This document shows, piece after piece, positions 43,877-53,248 of a stretch of DNA of 64,000 nt. Source of the DNA: DATFDN01 sp963756495 (GTDB taxonomy: Bacteria > Pseudomonadota > Alphaproteobacteria > Acetobacterales > Acetobacteraceae); the NCBI GenBank assembly GCA_963756495.1, contig CAVWNS010000002.1, positions 496,001 to 560,000 on the forward strand, read 5' to 3'. A program made the translations under genes and the position numbers. A model generated the notes under the pieces. That model searched no databases, had not been told where the DNA came from, and saw nothing but the letters and a program-made list of their open reading frames with translations. How positions within the stretch are numbered: the stretch's first letter is position 1; each line of letters opens with the position of its first letter.

Positions 43877-45409
43877 CTACTTCCTGCTCATCGGGAAGCG
43901 CTCGCCGCGGGTCTTTCGGGTGTCCTGGCCCCACAGCATGAAGCGGCTGTTCCCTTCCGACGTCATCTGGCTAAAGTGAAAGCCGGCGATGCCGCGCTGG
44001 TCGTAGGCGTTCTCCGCCACCTCCTTGTGCGCGGTCGGGATCACGAACCGGTCCTCGTAATTCGCGATGGCCATCACCCGATACATCTGTTCCGCCTGGC
44101 GCTCGGTCAGACCGACCGCGTCCAGTGCCGTGGTGTCGCGCTTGTCTTCGATGTTGCGGCCCCGCATGTAGGCCCGCAGCGCCAGCAGCTTGCGCAGCGT
44201 GAGGCGGATCGGCTCCTCCCGGCCCGCGGTCAGCAGGTTGGCGAGGTAGCGGACGGGAATGCGCAGGCTGTCCACATCGGGGATGCCGTCCAGCGAGGCG
44301 AGCGCGCCGGCGTCGGCGGCTTCCTGGATCGGCGAGAGCGGCGGGATGTACCAGACCATCGGCACGGTCCGGTATTCCGGGTGCAGCGGGAAGGCAACCT
44401 TCCACTCGCAGGCCATCTTGTAGACGGGCGAGCGCTGCGCCGCCTCGATCCAGGCGTCCGACACCCCATCCCGCTGCGCCTGGTCGATCACCGCGGGATC
44501 GTTCGGGTCGAGGAAGATGTCGAGCTGGGCCTGGTAGCAGTCCTGCACATTCTCCTGGGAGGCGACTTCCAGGATGCGGTCGGCGTCGTACAGCATCACG
44601 CCGAGATAGCGGATGCGTCCGACGCAGGTCTCCGAGCACACGGTCGGCTGCCCGCTCTCGATGCGCGGGTAGCAGAAGATGCACTTCTCCGATTTTCCCG
44701 TGTGCCAGTTGTAATAGACCTTCTTGTACGGGCAGCCGGTGACGCACATGCGCCAGCCGCGGCACTTCTCCTGATCGATCAGGACGATGCCGTCCTCCTC
44801 GCGCTTGTAGATCGCGCCCGATGGGCACGCGGCGACGCAGGAGGGATTGAGGCAGTGCTCGCACAGGCGCGGCAGGAACATCAGAAAGCTGTTCTCGAAC
44901 TCCCCGTAGATCGCCTTCTCGACGTCCTTGAAATTGTAGTCCTGCGATCGCTTGCGGAACTCGGTGCCGAGCGATTCCTCCCAGTTCGGCCCCCAGCGCA
45001 CCTTGTCCATGCGCGCGCCCGTGATGATGGAGACCGGCTGCGCGGTCGGCGCCGCCTCGCTCTCGGGCACGCCGTGGATATAGGAGTACTCGTAGTCGAA
45101 CGGCTCGTAGTAGTCGTCGATCTCCGGCAGTTCGGGGTTGGCGAAGATCTTGGACAGAATGCGCCACTTGCCGCCGGTCTTCGGCCGCAGCGCGCCGCCG
45201 CGTCCCAGCACCCAGCCGCCGCGCCAGCGCTCCTGGTTCTCCCAGTCCTTCGGATAGCCGATGCCCGGCTTGCTCTCGACGTTGTTCCACCACGCGTATT
45301 CGATGCCCTGGCGCGTGGTCCAGACCTGCTTGCAGGTGACGCTGCACGTATGGCAGCCGATGCACTTGTCGAGATTCAGGACCTTGCCGATTTGCGCGCG
45401 GATTTTCAT
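43877..45409 (-). CDS. narH: respiratory nitrate reductase, beta subunit (Fe-S)
   Basis: 510 residues. Starts MKIRAQIGKVLNLDKCIGCH. Four cluster motifs: CIGCHTCSVTCKQVW, CEHCLNPSCVAACPSG, KCRGWRMCVTGCPYKK (the Trp marks the 3Fe-4S site) and KCIFCYPRIESGQPTVCSET. Transfers electrons from NarI haems to NarG. ATG 45409 overlaps the narG stop (ATGA). Confidence 0.98.
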   Translation of the reverse strand: MKIRAQIGKVLNLDKCIGCHTCSVTCKQVWTTRQGIEYAWWNNVESKPGIGYPKDWENQERWRGGWVLGRGGALRPKTGGKWRILSKIFANPELPEIDDYYEPFDYEYSYIHGVPESEAAPTAQPVSIITGARMDKVRWGPNWEESLGTEFRKRSQDYNFKDVEKAIYGEFENSFLMFLPRLCEHCLNPSCVAACPSGAIYKREEDGIVLIDQEKCRGWRMCVTGCPYKKVYYNWHTGKSEKCIFCYPRIESGQPTVCSETCVGRIRYLGVMLYDADRILEVASQENVQDCYQAQLDIFLDPNDPAVIDQAQRDGVSDAWIEAAQRSPVYKMACEWKVAFPLHPEYRTVPMVWYIPPLSPIQEAADAGALASLDGIPDVDSLRIPVRYLANLLTAGREEPIRLTLRKLLALRAYMRGRNIEDKRDTTALDAVGLTERQAEQMYRVMAIANYEDRFVIPTAHKEVAENAYDQRGIAGFHFSQMTSEGNSRFMLWGQDTRKTRGERFPMSRK

Positions 45410-48400
45410 GCCCGGTGTCCCTCGAGACGGGTCCGTTCCTCGGTCCTCATGATCGGCCGCTTCTCGGACAGCGGACGGTCGCGCCAATCCACCTTCACCA
45501 TCTTGCGCAGGATGATGAACTCGTCCCGGTTGGACCCGACCGTTCCGTAATAGTTGAAACCATAGGAAAGCTGGGCGTAGCCGCCGATCATGTGGGTGGG
45601 CTTCAGCACCACGCGCGTCACCGAATTGTGGATGCCGCCGCGATTCCGCGTCACCTCGCTGCCCGGGACGTTCGCGGTGCGCTCGGCCGCGTGATACATG
45701 AAGGCGGCGCCCTGCGGGATGCGCTGGCTGACGACGGCACGCGCCACCAGGGCGCCGTTGCGGTTGAAGGCCTCGATCCAGTCATTGTCCTCGATGCCGG
45801 CCGCGGTCGCGTCCCGCTCGCTGATCCACACGATCGGGCCGCCACGGGCGAGCGTCAGCATGATCAGGTTCTCGGTGTAGGTGCTGTGGATGCCCCATTT
45901 CTGGTGCGGCGTCAGGAAGTTCAGCACCACCGGCTTGTTGCCGTTGTCGTGCAGCCGCTCCAGATCCCCGCTTGCCGAGCGCGTGTCGATCGGCGGGCGA
46001 TAGGTCGCGAATCCCTCGCCGAAATCGCGCATCCAGGGGTGGTCCTGGTAGATCTCCTGCCGCCCGGTCAGAGTGCGCCAGGGGATCAGCTCATGCACGT
46101 TGGTCCAGCCCGCATTGTAGCAGATCTCGTGGCTCTCGATCCCCGACCACACCGGCGACGTGAGGATCGGGCGCGGCTGGGCGGCGATGTCGCGGAACTC
46201 GATCTTCTCGTCCACGCGCCGCGCGATCAGGTGGGTGTGGTCGCGTCCCGTCACCTTGGACAGCGCCTGCCAGGCCTTCAGCGCGACGTGGCCGTTGGTC
46301 TCGGGCGCGAGCGACAGCACCGTCTCGATGGCGTCCATGTCGGTGCGCATGCGCGGGCGGTTCTCCGCGCCGAATTCGGGTGGGTTGATGTTGCGGAGGC
46401 GCTCGACCTCCTCCTTGGTGTCCCAGACCATCCCCTTGGTGCCGTTGCCTCTCTCCTCCAGCAGGGGGCCGACGCTGACGAACCGGTCATGGGTGGCGGG
46501 GTAGTCGCGCTGGACCAGGGTGATGGCCGGCATGGTGCGGCCGGGCACGCCCTCGCCCGCCCCATGCCGCCAGTCCTGGCCGCCATAGGGCTGGGACAGC
46601 TCGGAAGGCGTGTCCTTCAAGGTCGGCGTCAGCACCACGTCCTCTTCCACGCCAAGTTGTCCGGGTGCCAGGCGCTGGAAGGCCTTCGCGATCTCGCGGA
46701 AGATCGCCCAGTCGGTGCGCGCGCCCCAGACCGGGTCCACCGCCGCCTGCAACGGGTGGATGAACGGGTGCATGTCGGAGGTGTTGAGGTCGGCCTTCTC
46801 GTACCAAGTGGCCGTCGGCAGGACGACGTCGGAGAACAGGGTCGTGGTGTTCATCCGGAAGTCGATCGTGACCAGCAGGTCCAGCTTGCCCTCGGGCGCC
46901 ACGTCGCGGCGCACGACCTCCTCCGGCCGCTGATCGCTTTCCTCGTTCAGCACGTTGTTGCGGGCACCCAGCAGGTGCTTGAGGAAATATTCGTGCCCCT
47001 TGCCGCTGGCGCCGAGCAGGTTGGAGCGCCAGACGAACAGGTTGCGCGGCCAGTTCTCCGGAGCGTCCGGGTCCTCGCAGGCCATGCGCAGCGCGCCGGA
47101 CTTCAGGCCGTCCGCGACGTAGGCGGCCGCGTCCTTGCCCGCCTCGCGCGCATCGCGGGCGACCCGCAGCGGATTGCGCGTCAGCTGCGGGGAGCTTGGC
47201 AGCCACCCCATCCGCTCGGCCCGCACGTTGCAGTCGATCATCGTGCCCGACCAGCGGGACGGGTCGGCCAGCGGGGAAATCTGCTCGCGCAACTGCATCC
47301 GCTCGTACCGCCACTGGTCGGTATGGGCATAGAAATAGCTGGTGCCGTTCATCTGCCGGGGCGGCCGCACCCAGTCGGATGCGAATGCGACCGGCAGCCA
47401 GCCCGCCTGCGGCCGCAGCTTCTCCTGCCCGACATAGTGCGCCCAGCCGCCGCCAGACTGGCCGACGCAGCCGCACAGGACCAGCATCGCCATGATGGCC
47501 CGGTACGACATGTCCATGTTGTACCAGTGGTTCAGCCCCGCCCCGAGGATCACCATGGAGCGTCCGCGCGTCGCCTCGGCATTCGCCGCGAAGCCGCGCG
47601 CCACGGCGATGCAGCGGTCGCGCGGCACGCCGGTGATCGCCTCCTGCCAGGCCGGCGTGCCGGGCACGTCGTCGTCGAAGCCGGTGGCCGCCTCGCCGCC
47701 CAGGCCACGGGCGATGCCGTAGCTGCCCAGCATCAGGTCGAACACGGTGGCGACCTGGACCTGGCCACCGTCCTTCAGCGTCAGCGTGCGTGCCGGCACC
47801 CGGCGATGCTGGATCGGCGCGTGGTCGGTCAGGCCGAAGCGGCCGGCATTGCCGAAATAGGGGAAGGAGACGGTGGCAACCTCCCCGCCCTCTTCCAGGA
47901 GGGACAGGCGGGGCGCGATCTCACGCCCGTCACCGCCGTCCTTGGGCTCGAGATTCCACTTGCCCTGCTCGCCCCAGCGGAAGCCCGCGGTGCCTTGGGG
48001 GGCCGCCACCTCGCCGGTCGCCTCGTCCAGCACCACGGGTTTCCAGTCGGGATTGTTCTCCTGGCCCAGCCCGTGCTCGAAGTCGGCGGCCCGCAGCATG
48101 CGCCCGGCGACCAGCCCTTCGTGCCGCCGTTCGAGCATCACCAGGAAGGGCAGGTCCGAGTATTTCCGCACATAGTCCTGGAAGTAGGGGACCTGCCGGT
48201 CGATGAAGAACTCCTTCAGGATCACGTGGCCCATGGCCAGCGCGAGTGCGGCGTCGGTGCCCTGCTTGGGGTGCAGCCACAGGTCGGCGAAACGGGCGAC
48301 CTCGATGAAGTCCGGCGCGATCACCACGCTCTTGGCGCCCCGGTAGCGGGCTTCCGTGTAGAAATGCGCGTCGGGCGTCCGCGTCATCGAGACGTTGGAG

Positions 48401-49158
48401 CCCCAGAGCAGGAGGTAGCCGGCATTGTACCAGTCGGCGCTCTCCGGCACGTCGGTCTGCTCGCCGAAGGTCTGCGGCGAGGAGGGGGGCAGGTCGCAGT
48501 ACCAGTCGTAGAAGGACAGGCAGGTGCCGCCGATCAGGCTGAGATAGCGTGTGCCCGCGGCGTAGCTGATCATCGACATCGCCGGGATCGGCGAGAACCC
48601 CGCCACACGGTCGGGACCCCAGCGCTTGATCGTGTAGATGTTCGACGCCGCGATCAGCTCGTTGATCTCGTCCCAGTCCACCCGGACGAAGCCGCCGAGG
48701 CCCCGGATCCGCTGGTAGCCGTCGCGCTTTGCCGCATCCTCCTGGATGGACCGCCACGCCTCGACCGGCGGCAGCGTCTGGCGGGCTTCCCGCCACATGG
48801 CCAGCAGCCTTCCCCGCACCAGCGGGTATTTGATGCGGTTGCTGCTGTAGAGATACCAGGAATAGCTCGCCCCGCGTGGGCAGCCGCGCGGCTCGTGGTT
48901 CGGCAGGTCCGGCCGGGTGCGGGGATAGTCGGTCTGCTGCGTCTCCCAGGTGACCAGCCCGTTTTTGACGTAGATCTTCCAACTACAGCTTCCGGTGCAG
49001 TTCACGCCATGGGTGGAGCGGACGATTTTCTCGCTCTGCCAGCGGGAGCGGTAATTGTCTTCCCACGCGCGGTTCTCGTCCGTGACGACGCCGTGGCCTT
49101 GGGCGAACGTGCTCTTGTATTTCCGGAAGAACAGCAGCCGATCGACAAACTGGCTCAA
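45406..49158 (-). CDS. narG: respiratory nitrate reductase, alpha subunit (molybdoenzyme)
   Basis: 1250 residues, the catalytic Mo-bisMGD subunit reducing nitrate to nitrite in the cytoplasm. Features: the His-type FeS0 site HGVNCTGSCSWKIYVKNG, TDYPRTRPDLPNHEPRGCPR, the Mo-ligand Asp region LLLWGSNVSMTRTPDAHFYT, and GWTNVHELIPWRTLTGRQEI. The start codon is TTG at 49158 (reading TTG AGC CAG TTT), with GGAGAGG upstream; no ATG/GTG fits the family start MSQFVDRLLFFR. First gene of narGHJI. The 132-base gap to the upstream Crp/Fnr gene must hold its promoter; I found no clean TTGAT-N4-ATCAA box. Confidence 0.98.
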   Translation of the reverse strand: MSQFVDRLLFFRKYKSTFAQGHGVVTDENRAWEDNYRSRWQSEKIVRSTHGVNCTGSCSWKIYVKNGLVTWETQQTDYPRTRPDLPNHEPRGCPRGASYSWYLYSSNRIKYPLVRGRLLAMWREARQTLPPVEAWRSIQEDAAKRDGYQRIRGLGGFVRVDWDEINELIAASNIYTIKRWGPDRVAGFSPIPAMSMISYAAGTRYLSLIGGTCLSFYDWYCDLPPSSPQTFGEQTDVPESADWYNAGYLLLWGSNVSMTRTPDAHFYTEARYRGAKSVVIAPDFIEVARFADLWLHPKQGTDAALALAMGHVILKEFFIDRQVPYFQDYVRKYSDLPFLVMLERRHEGLVAGRMLRAADFEHGLGQENNPDWKPVVLDEATGEVAAPQGTAGFRWGEQGKWNLEPKDGGDGREIAPRLSLLEEGGEVATVSFPYFGNAGRFGLTDHAPIQHRRVPARTLTLKDGGQVQVATVFDLMLGSYGIARGLGGEAATGFDDDVPGTPAWQEAITGVPRDRCIAVARGFAANAEATRGRSMVILGAGLNHWYNMDMSYRAIMAMLVLCGCVGQSGGGWAHYVGQEKLRPQAGWLPVAFASDWVRPPRQMNGTSYFYAHTDQWRYERMQLREQISPLADPSRWSGTMIDCNVRAERMGWLPSSPQLTRNPLRVARDAREAGKDAAAYVADGLKSGALRMACEDPDAPENWPRNLFVWRSNLLGASGKGHEYFLKHLLGARNNVLNEESDQRPEEVVRRDVAPEGKLDLLVTIDFRMNTTTLFSDVVLPTATWYEKADLNTSDMHPFIHPLQAAVDPVWGARTDWAIFREIAKAFQRLAPGQLGVEEDVVLTPTLKDTPSELSQPYGGQDWRHGAGEGVPGRTMPAITLVQRDYPATHDRFVSVGPLLEERGNGTKGMVWDTKEEVERLRNINPPEFGAENRPRMRTDMDAIETVLSLAPETNGHVALKAWQALSKVTGRDHTHLIARRVDEKIEFRDIAAQPRPILTSPVWSGIESHEICYNAGWTNVHELIPWRTLTGRQEIYQDHPWMRDFGEGFATYRPPIDTRSASGDLERLHDNGNKPVVLNFLTPHQKWGIHSTYTENLIMLTLARGGPIVWISERDATAAGIEDNDWIEAFNRNGALVARAVVSQRIPQGAAFMYHAAERTANVPGSEVTRNRGGIHNSVTRVVLKPTHMIGGYAQLSYGFNYYGTVGSNRDEFIILRKMVKVDWRDRPLSEKRPIMRTEERTRLEGHRA

Positions 49159-49290
49159 TGCCTTGGCCTCTCCGTGTACGCCTGGTCACAGGCGAGTCGG
49201 CGGAGGCGTATGCCAAGGGACGCGTGCTCTCTTTGCGTTATGCCTAAGACAGGCGAATGGCGCCGTGGCGCTCCGGCGCCGTGCGTGCGG

Positions 49291-49989
49291 TCAGCCGCCG
49301 CCGTCGGCGATCTGCTCCAGCCGGCGCCGCTTGCGCACCACCACCCGCAGCCTTCCCGTCGCGACGAGGCCGTGCCCTGCCCAGTCCCGCAGTACACGGC
49401 TGACGCCATAGAGATCGGTGCCTGCGATCTCGGCGATGTCCTGGCGCGACAGCCGGTAGCCGATCTCGGTCCCCTCGGGGACGGCCCTGCCGGTCTGGTC
49501 GGCGAGGCGCAGGAGGGTCCGGGCGATCCGCTGCTCGACGCGCTCCGTCGCCATCTCGCCGAGCCGATGGACCAACTCCTCGGTGCGTTGACCCACGAAA
49601 TCGAGGGCGTTGGCCCTGATCGCGGGATAGCGCTCCATCAACTCGTTCATCCGCGCGGCTGCCCAGGACAGCAGGATGCACTCGGTTATCGCTGTTGCGG
49701 TGGCCGGAAAGGGAATCCGGCGAAACACCGCGACACCCCCGATGATATCGCCCGGTCCCATGATGCGAATGGTCGTCGGATCGCCACTCGGCCGGGTCTG
49801 CCACACCTTCACGATCCCCTTGCCGAGGACGATGAATTCCTTTGCCAGGTCGCCCTGATGAAACAGCACCGCCTTCGCGGGCACCATGCGCGAATTGACG
49901 GACTGGAGCACGCCGTCGAGCGATGCTTGCGGCAGGCCGGCAAAAAGCGGGCTCTGGGCCAGCAATTCGCGGATGGTGGATGCGCTCAC
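49291..49989 (-). CDS. Crp/Fnr-family regulator next to the nar operon
   Basis: 232 residues from GTG 49989. cNMP-type barrel (LFAGLPQASLDGVLQSVNSR, MGPGDIIGGVAVFRRIPFPA), dimer helix, and HTH YRLSRQDIAEIAGTDLYGVS with RVLRDW. The N-terminus has no Cys cluster, and the only Cys (TECILL) is inside the barrel, so it is not an oxygen-sensing Fnr; it looks like Dnr/NarR-type regulators that respond to NO or nitrate/nitrite. Position directly upstream of narG on the same strand suggests that it controls the nar genes. Confidence 0.9.
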   Translation of the reverse strand: MSASTIRELLAQSPLFAGLPQASLDGVLQSVNSRMVPAKAVLFHQGDLAKEFIVLGKGIVKVWQTRPSGDPTTIRIMGPGDIIGGVAVFRRIPFPATATAITECILLSWAAARMNELMERYPAIRANALDFVGQRTEELVHRLGEMATERVEQRIARTLLRLADQTGRAVPEGTEIGYRLSRQDIAEIAGTDLYGVSRVLRDWAGHGLVATGRLRVVVRKRRRLEQIADGGG

Positions 49990-50017
49990 CGGTGAGCGGC
50001 CCCGCTGGGAAGTACTT

Positions 50018-50299
50018 CTAGCCGACCTTGACGTCCTCCCAGAACCCGAAACGCCCGGCGACATGCCGCATTGCCGGGCGCGGCGCCTCATAGGACCAGG
50101 CCGCGCGCGGGTGGCGCGTGTCATCGATCACCACATCGTAGAATTGGACGCCGTGCGGGCAGGCGTGATCCGATTCTGTCTTCTCGGCCTTCTCCAGCCA
50201 GTCCACGTGGACGGCCGAGCCGGGGAAGTACTGATAACCACCGGCCTCGACGATGTCGTCGCTCTCGGCGACAACGTGGCCCTTCAGAATTGCCTTCAT
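50018..50299 (-). CDS. DUF427 domain protein
   Basis: 93 residues, one small beta-rich DUF427 domain: MKAILKGHVVAESDDIVEAG, YQYFPGSAVHVDWLEKAEKT, HACPHGVQFYDVVID, and the end AAWSYEAPRPAMRHVAGRFG with FWEDVKV. ATG 50299 follows AGGAGG. Widespread family of unknown function, often a single-domain cytoplasmic protein. Lies 28 bases upstream of the Crp/Fnr start in the same direction, so the two can be co-transcribed. Confidence 0.9.
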   Translation of the reverse strand: MKAILKGHVVAESDDIVEAGGYQYFPGSAVHVDWLEKAEKTESDHACPHGVQFYDVVIDDTRHPRAAWSYEAPRPAMRHVAGRFGFWEDVKVG

Positions 50300-50486
50300 G
50301 TCTGACTCCTCCTTGAACAAGATATAGGGATAGCTTCCGCGCCATGTTGATCACGGCCGCCTGCGGGGGCGAGCAATGCCGCAAGCGGGAGGCAGCCGGC
50401 CCGCGCGGCCGTGTGCCGGTTGCGGCCCGGAGGACCATAGCTGATGAGCCCCGCCAATTCTCTGCGCAACCAGGCCGGGTTCGCCG

Positions 50487-50600
50487 GTAATGGGCTGCGA
50501 CAAGACCATGCCAGCGCTGTTGATGGGCGCCGCGAGTGCCGACCTCCCCACCATCGGCCTGTCCGGCGACCCCCGGCTGCACGCCGGCGAGGCCTTGCCC
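50487..50600 (+). pseudogene. dihydroxy-acid/sugar-acid dehydratase (IlvD/Edd) remnant
   Basis: A frame reads MGCDKTMPALLMGAASADLP then TIGLSGDP, matching the conserved GCDKTxPAxLMAAASxxxPxIxLSGGPM core of IlvD/Edd dehydratases, including the Fe-S Cys. About 35 residues match; before and after, the frame is unlike the family. The full gene (~570 residues) is gone. The rest of the 50300-50809 gap holds nothing else I can support. Confidence 0.55.
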
Positions 50601-50809
50601 CTCGATCAGGCCCTCAAGTTCGTCGCCTCAAAAAGGTCGGTGCGACCTGCGAGGGAGGCCGCTCGTCCACGGGGGGTCCGGCCGTTGCCCGCTTGGCCCA
50701 CGGCCCGAACCGTGCCGATCTATCTCGGCACGAAGTGTACGCTGCGGTGTATGCCATCCTCAATCCGTTGGCAAAAACGCCAATAAAATCAATTGATTGC
50801 TGATCAGAT

Positions 50810-50899
<90 letters not shown>

Positions 50900-51019
50900 G
50901 CAGCGGGCGCGTTATAGGGAGAAGCCAGGACGACCGCAACGGCCGCCCGCCGCTGACGGGCGCGTGAATTGTCCGATAGCCAAACGTATCCGATGCGTTA
51001 CGGAACCGGGGAGAAGCAG

Positions 51020-51604
51020 ATGCCAGGTCGGAGTCTTGCCATTTGGGCGTGCGTGGCCGTGATCGGTGCTGCAGGAACGGCGATGGCGGCTGAGGCACCC
51101 ATCGGGTCCGTGACGGCCGCCGACCAGCAGCGTGCCAGCGCGCTTAATGCGATGCCGCCGGTCGCGGCCTCAAGAGTGTCCAGGCCGCCCGTCGATCATT
51201 CCGGGCGTAGCGAGCGGGGCAGAGCATCCTTTTATGCCGCCAAGTTCAACGGGCGGAAAATGGCGGACGGGCGCACGTTTAGCCGCAATGCCGATGTGGC
51301 CGCCAGCAAGACGCTGCCCCTCGGCACCACCGCGAAGGTGGTCAATCTCGATACCGGCAGGTCTGCCACCGTGAAGGTAGAGGATCGGGGGCCGTTCGTC
51401 CCCGGGCGCGTGATGGATGTGAGCCCGACGGTGGCCAGCAAGCTTGACATGAGAGGCACGGGGGTAGCGCGGGTGGACGTCAAGCCGATCGCCGTCCCGC
51501 AGCCCGATGGCGGCGTCACACTGGGCGCCGGGGCTGCGGAGACGTCACCACAACAGGTGACCGAGGCGGTGCGGACCACCCAGGACCTGGCGAGCCGACG
51601 CTAG
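51020..51604 (+). CDS. rlpA: RlpA-like septal/cell-wall protein
   Basis: 194 residues. Signal-type leader with core LAIWACVAVIGAAGTAMA, then a spacer and one double-psi beta-barrel (RlpA) domain: RGRASFYAAKFNGRKMADGR, then TLPLGTTAKVVNLDTGRSA, VEDRGPFVPGRVMDVSPTVA. RlpA cuts naked glycan strands; catalytic Glu/Asp/His trio: the ExxxxF-type Glu is not obvious here, but the Asp in VEDRGPF is present. No lipobox and no SPOR domain, unlike E. coli RlpA. ATG 51020 follows GGGGAGAAG. Confidence 0.88.
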   Translation: MPGRSLAIWACVAVIGAAGTAMAAEAPIGSVTAADQQRASALNAMPPVAASRVSRPPVDHSGRSERGRASFYAAKFNGRKMADGRTFSRNADVAASKTLPLGTTAKVVNLDTGRSATVKVEDRGPFVPGRVMDVSPTVASKLDMRGTGVARVDVKPIAVPQPDGGVTLGAGAAETSPQQVTEAVRTTQDLASRR

Positions 51605-51723
51605 AGACTCACATTCTCGCGCGGCGCGGACTCAACACCACCGTCAATGCATCGTGCGATCGCACGCCGTCACGGTGCGCCCGAACGGACTAGTCGGCGC
51701 GTAGAACCGCATCGAGGCGTTCC

Positions 51724-52458
51724 TTATCGGAATGCGTCTTTCCGCGCGCGAATCTGGGCGAACCTCGCGACATCCGGGGCGCGCAGGAACGGGTTGGTCC
51801 GCATCTCCTCGCCAAGCCGCGATGGCACCGTGGGCTGGCCGGCGGCGCGCAGGCGGCGCACGGCCTCGGCGCGGGCCCGCAGAGCGGCGTTGTCAGGTTC
51901 CACCGTCAGCGCGAAGCGGGCGTTGCTCTCGGTGTATTCGTGCCCGCAGCAGACCAGCGTCTCCGCCGGCAAGGCAGCGAGCTTGCGCAGGGAGGCGAAC
52001 ATCTCCGCCGCTGTGCCCTCGATCAGCCGCCCGCACCCTAGGCTGAACAGCGTGTCGCCGGACAGCAGCACGCCGCCATCGTCGAAGAAGAAGTTGATCT
52101 GGCCGCGCGTGTGGCCCGGCGTGTCGATGACGCGCGCCGACGCCGCGCCCAGGCGGACGGTCTCGCCCTCCCGCACCGCCTGATCCAGCTTCGGCAGCCG
52201 GTGCGCGTCCGCCGCTGCGCCCACCACCGGGCAGTTGAACCGGGCCCGCACCGCATCCGTGCCGGCGACGTGGTCGGCGTGATGGTGGGTCAGCAGGATC
52301 ATGTCCAGACGGCCGCCGGCACGCTCCAACGCCGCGATGACCGGGTCCGGGTCGGCGGGATCGACAATCGCGACGGCGCCCGATGCCGCCTCGCGCAGCA
52401 TCCAAGCGTAGTTGTCGTGCAGGATCGGGACAGGTTCGGCGATGACGCTCATGCCCAT
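51724..52458 (-). CDS. gloB: hydroxyacylglutathione hydrolase (glyoxalase II)
   Basis: 244 residues. MBL fold with ligand motif LLTHHHADHVAGTDAV (THxHxDH intact), AVIDTPGHTRGQINFFF-like ARVIDTPGHTRGQINFFF, LLSGDTLFSLGCGRLIEGTA and VCCGHEYTESNARFALTVEP, the last carrying the GloB C-terminal His. Substrate lactoylglutathione gives D-lactate and glutathione; second step of methylglyoxal detoxification. Divergent from a methyltransferase 56 bases away, an arrangement common in alphaproteobacteria. Start at 52458 or the ATG at 52452. Confidence 0.95.
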   Translation of the reverse strand: MGMSVIAEPVPILHDNYAWMLREAASGAVAIVDPADPDPVIAALERAGGRLDMILLTHHHADHVAGTDAVRARFNCPVVGAAADAHRLPKLDQAVREGETVRLGAASARVIDTPGHTRGQINFFFDDGGVLLSGDTLFSLGCGRLIEGTAAEMFASLRKLAALPAETLVCCGHEYTESNARFALTVEPDNAALRARAEAVRRLRAAGQPTVPSRLGEEMRTNPFLRAPDVARFAQIRARKDAFR

Positions 52459-52514
52459 ACCCTAGCATTCCCCCTATCCCGCCGCCAGTCGCTGGCCGTG
52501 CTATAGAGGCTGGC

Positions 52515-53225
52515 ATGGCGGCCGACGTGCATTTGGCAGCGGATTTCTACGCGACCCCACGGGGAGCGGTGGCGGCACGGCTGCTGCGCGCCCGCCTCGC
52601 CGTGCTCTGGCCGGACCTGCGGGGCCAATCCGTGCTCGGCCTCGGTTACGCGCAGCCTTACCTCCGGCTGTGGCGCGAGCAGGCAGGATGCTGCGTCGCG
52701 CTGACCCCGGCGCAGATGGGGGCGACGCGGTGGCCGGCCGGCGCACCCAACCTGAGCTGTACGTCGGAGGAGGATGCCCTGCCGTTCCCCGACCTCGCGT
52801 TCGACCGCGTTCTGCTGGTGCATGGTCTCGAGGCCGCCGAGAATGCCCGCCGCCTGCTGCGCGAGTTGTGGCGCGTGCTGAAGGATGACGGGCGGCTTCT
52901 GATCGCCGCGCCCAACCGCACGGGCGTATGGGCCTACCGGGAATCGACCCCGTTCGGCCATGGGCAGCCCTACTCGTTCGGTCAGGTGGGCCGCCTGCTC
53001 GCGAGCACCCTGTTCCGCGTGGAGCGGCGCGACGCCGCCCTCTATCTGCCACCGACCGATCGGCGGATGATGCTGCGTGGCGGCCCGCTGATGGAGCGGG
53101 CGGGCCGGCGCATCGTTCCGGGGCTCGCCGGGGTCATCCTGACGGAGGCGGTGAAAGACGTTTATGCCGGCCTGCCGCTCCGTGCCGCGCCCCGGCGCCG
53201 ACTGGTCCTGGCCGAGGCGAGCTGA
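52515..53225 (+). CDS. class I SAM-dependent methyltransferase
   Basis: 236 residues. Motif I is weak (QSVLGLGYAQPYLRLWREQA), motif post-II LPFPDLAFDRVLLVHGLEAA fits the Methyltransf_11 D-x-V/I-x-x-H signature, then LRELWRVLKDDGRLLIAAPN. The C-terminal half resembles the partner methyltransferase commonly encoded divergently from gloB. Substrate not predictable. Confidence 0.85.
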   Translation: MAADVHLAADFYATPRGAVAARLLRARLAVLWPDLRGQSVLGLGYAQPYLRLWREQAGCCVALTPAQMGATRWPAGAPNLSCTSEEDALPFPDLAFDRVLLVHGLEAAENARRLLRELWRVLKDDGRLLIAAPNRTGVWAYRESTPFGHGQPYSFGQVGRLLASTLFRVERRDAALYLPPTDRRMMLRGGPLMERAGRRIVPGLAGVILTEAVKDVYAGLPLRAAPRRRLVLAEAS

Positions 53226-53248
53226 TGGCAGGCTGAGCGGATCGGGCG

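Noticed and set aside
49258..49285. GGCGCC...GGCGCC hairpin between the Crp/Fnr gene and narG
   Set aside because: Six-pair stem in very GC-rich DNA without a U-tract; could be chance.
49159..49290. FNR/CRP-type box upstream of narG
   Set aside because: Only a half-match (TTTGCG...) was visible, with no TTGAT-N4-ATCAA symmetry, so no site is annotated.
45415..49995. 1,500-codon open frame opposite narG
   Set aside because: Shadow of narG; composition fits antisense of a high-GC gene, with no protein motif.
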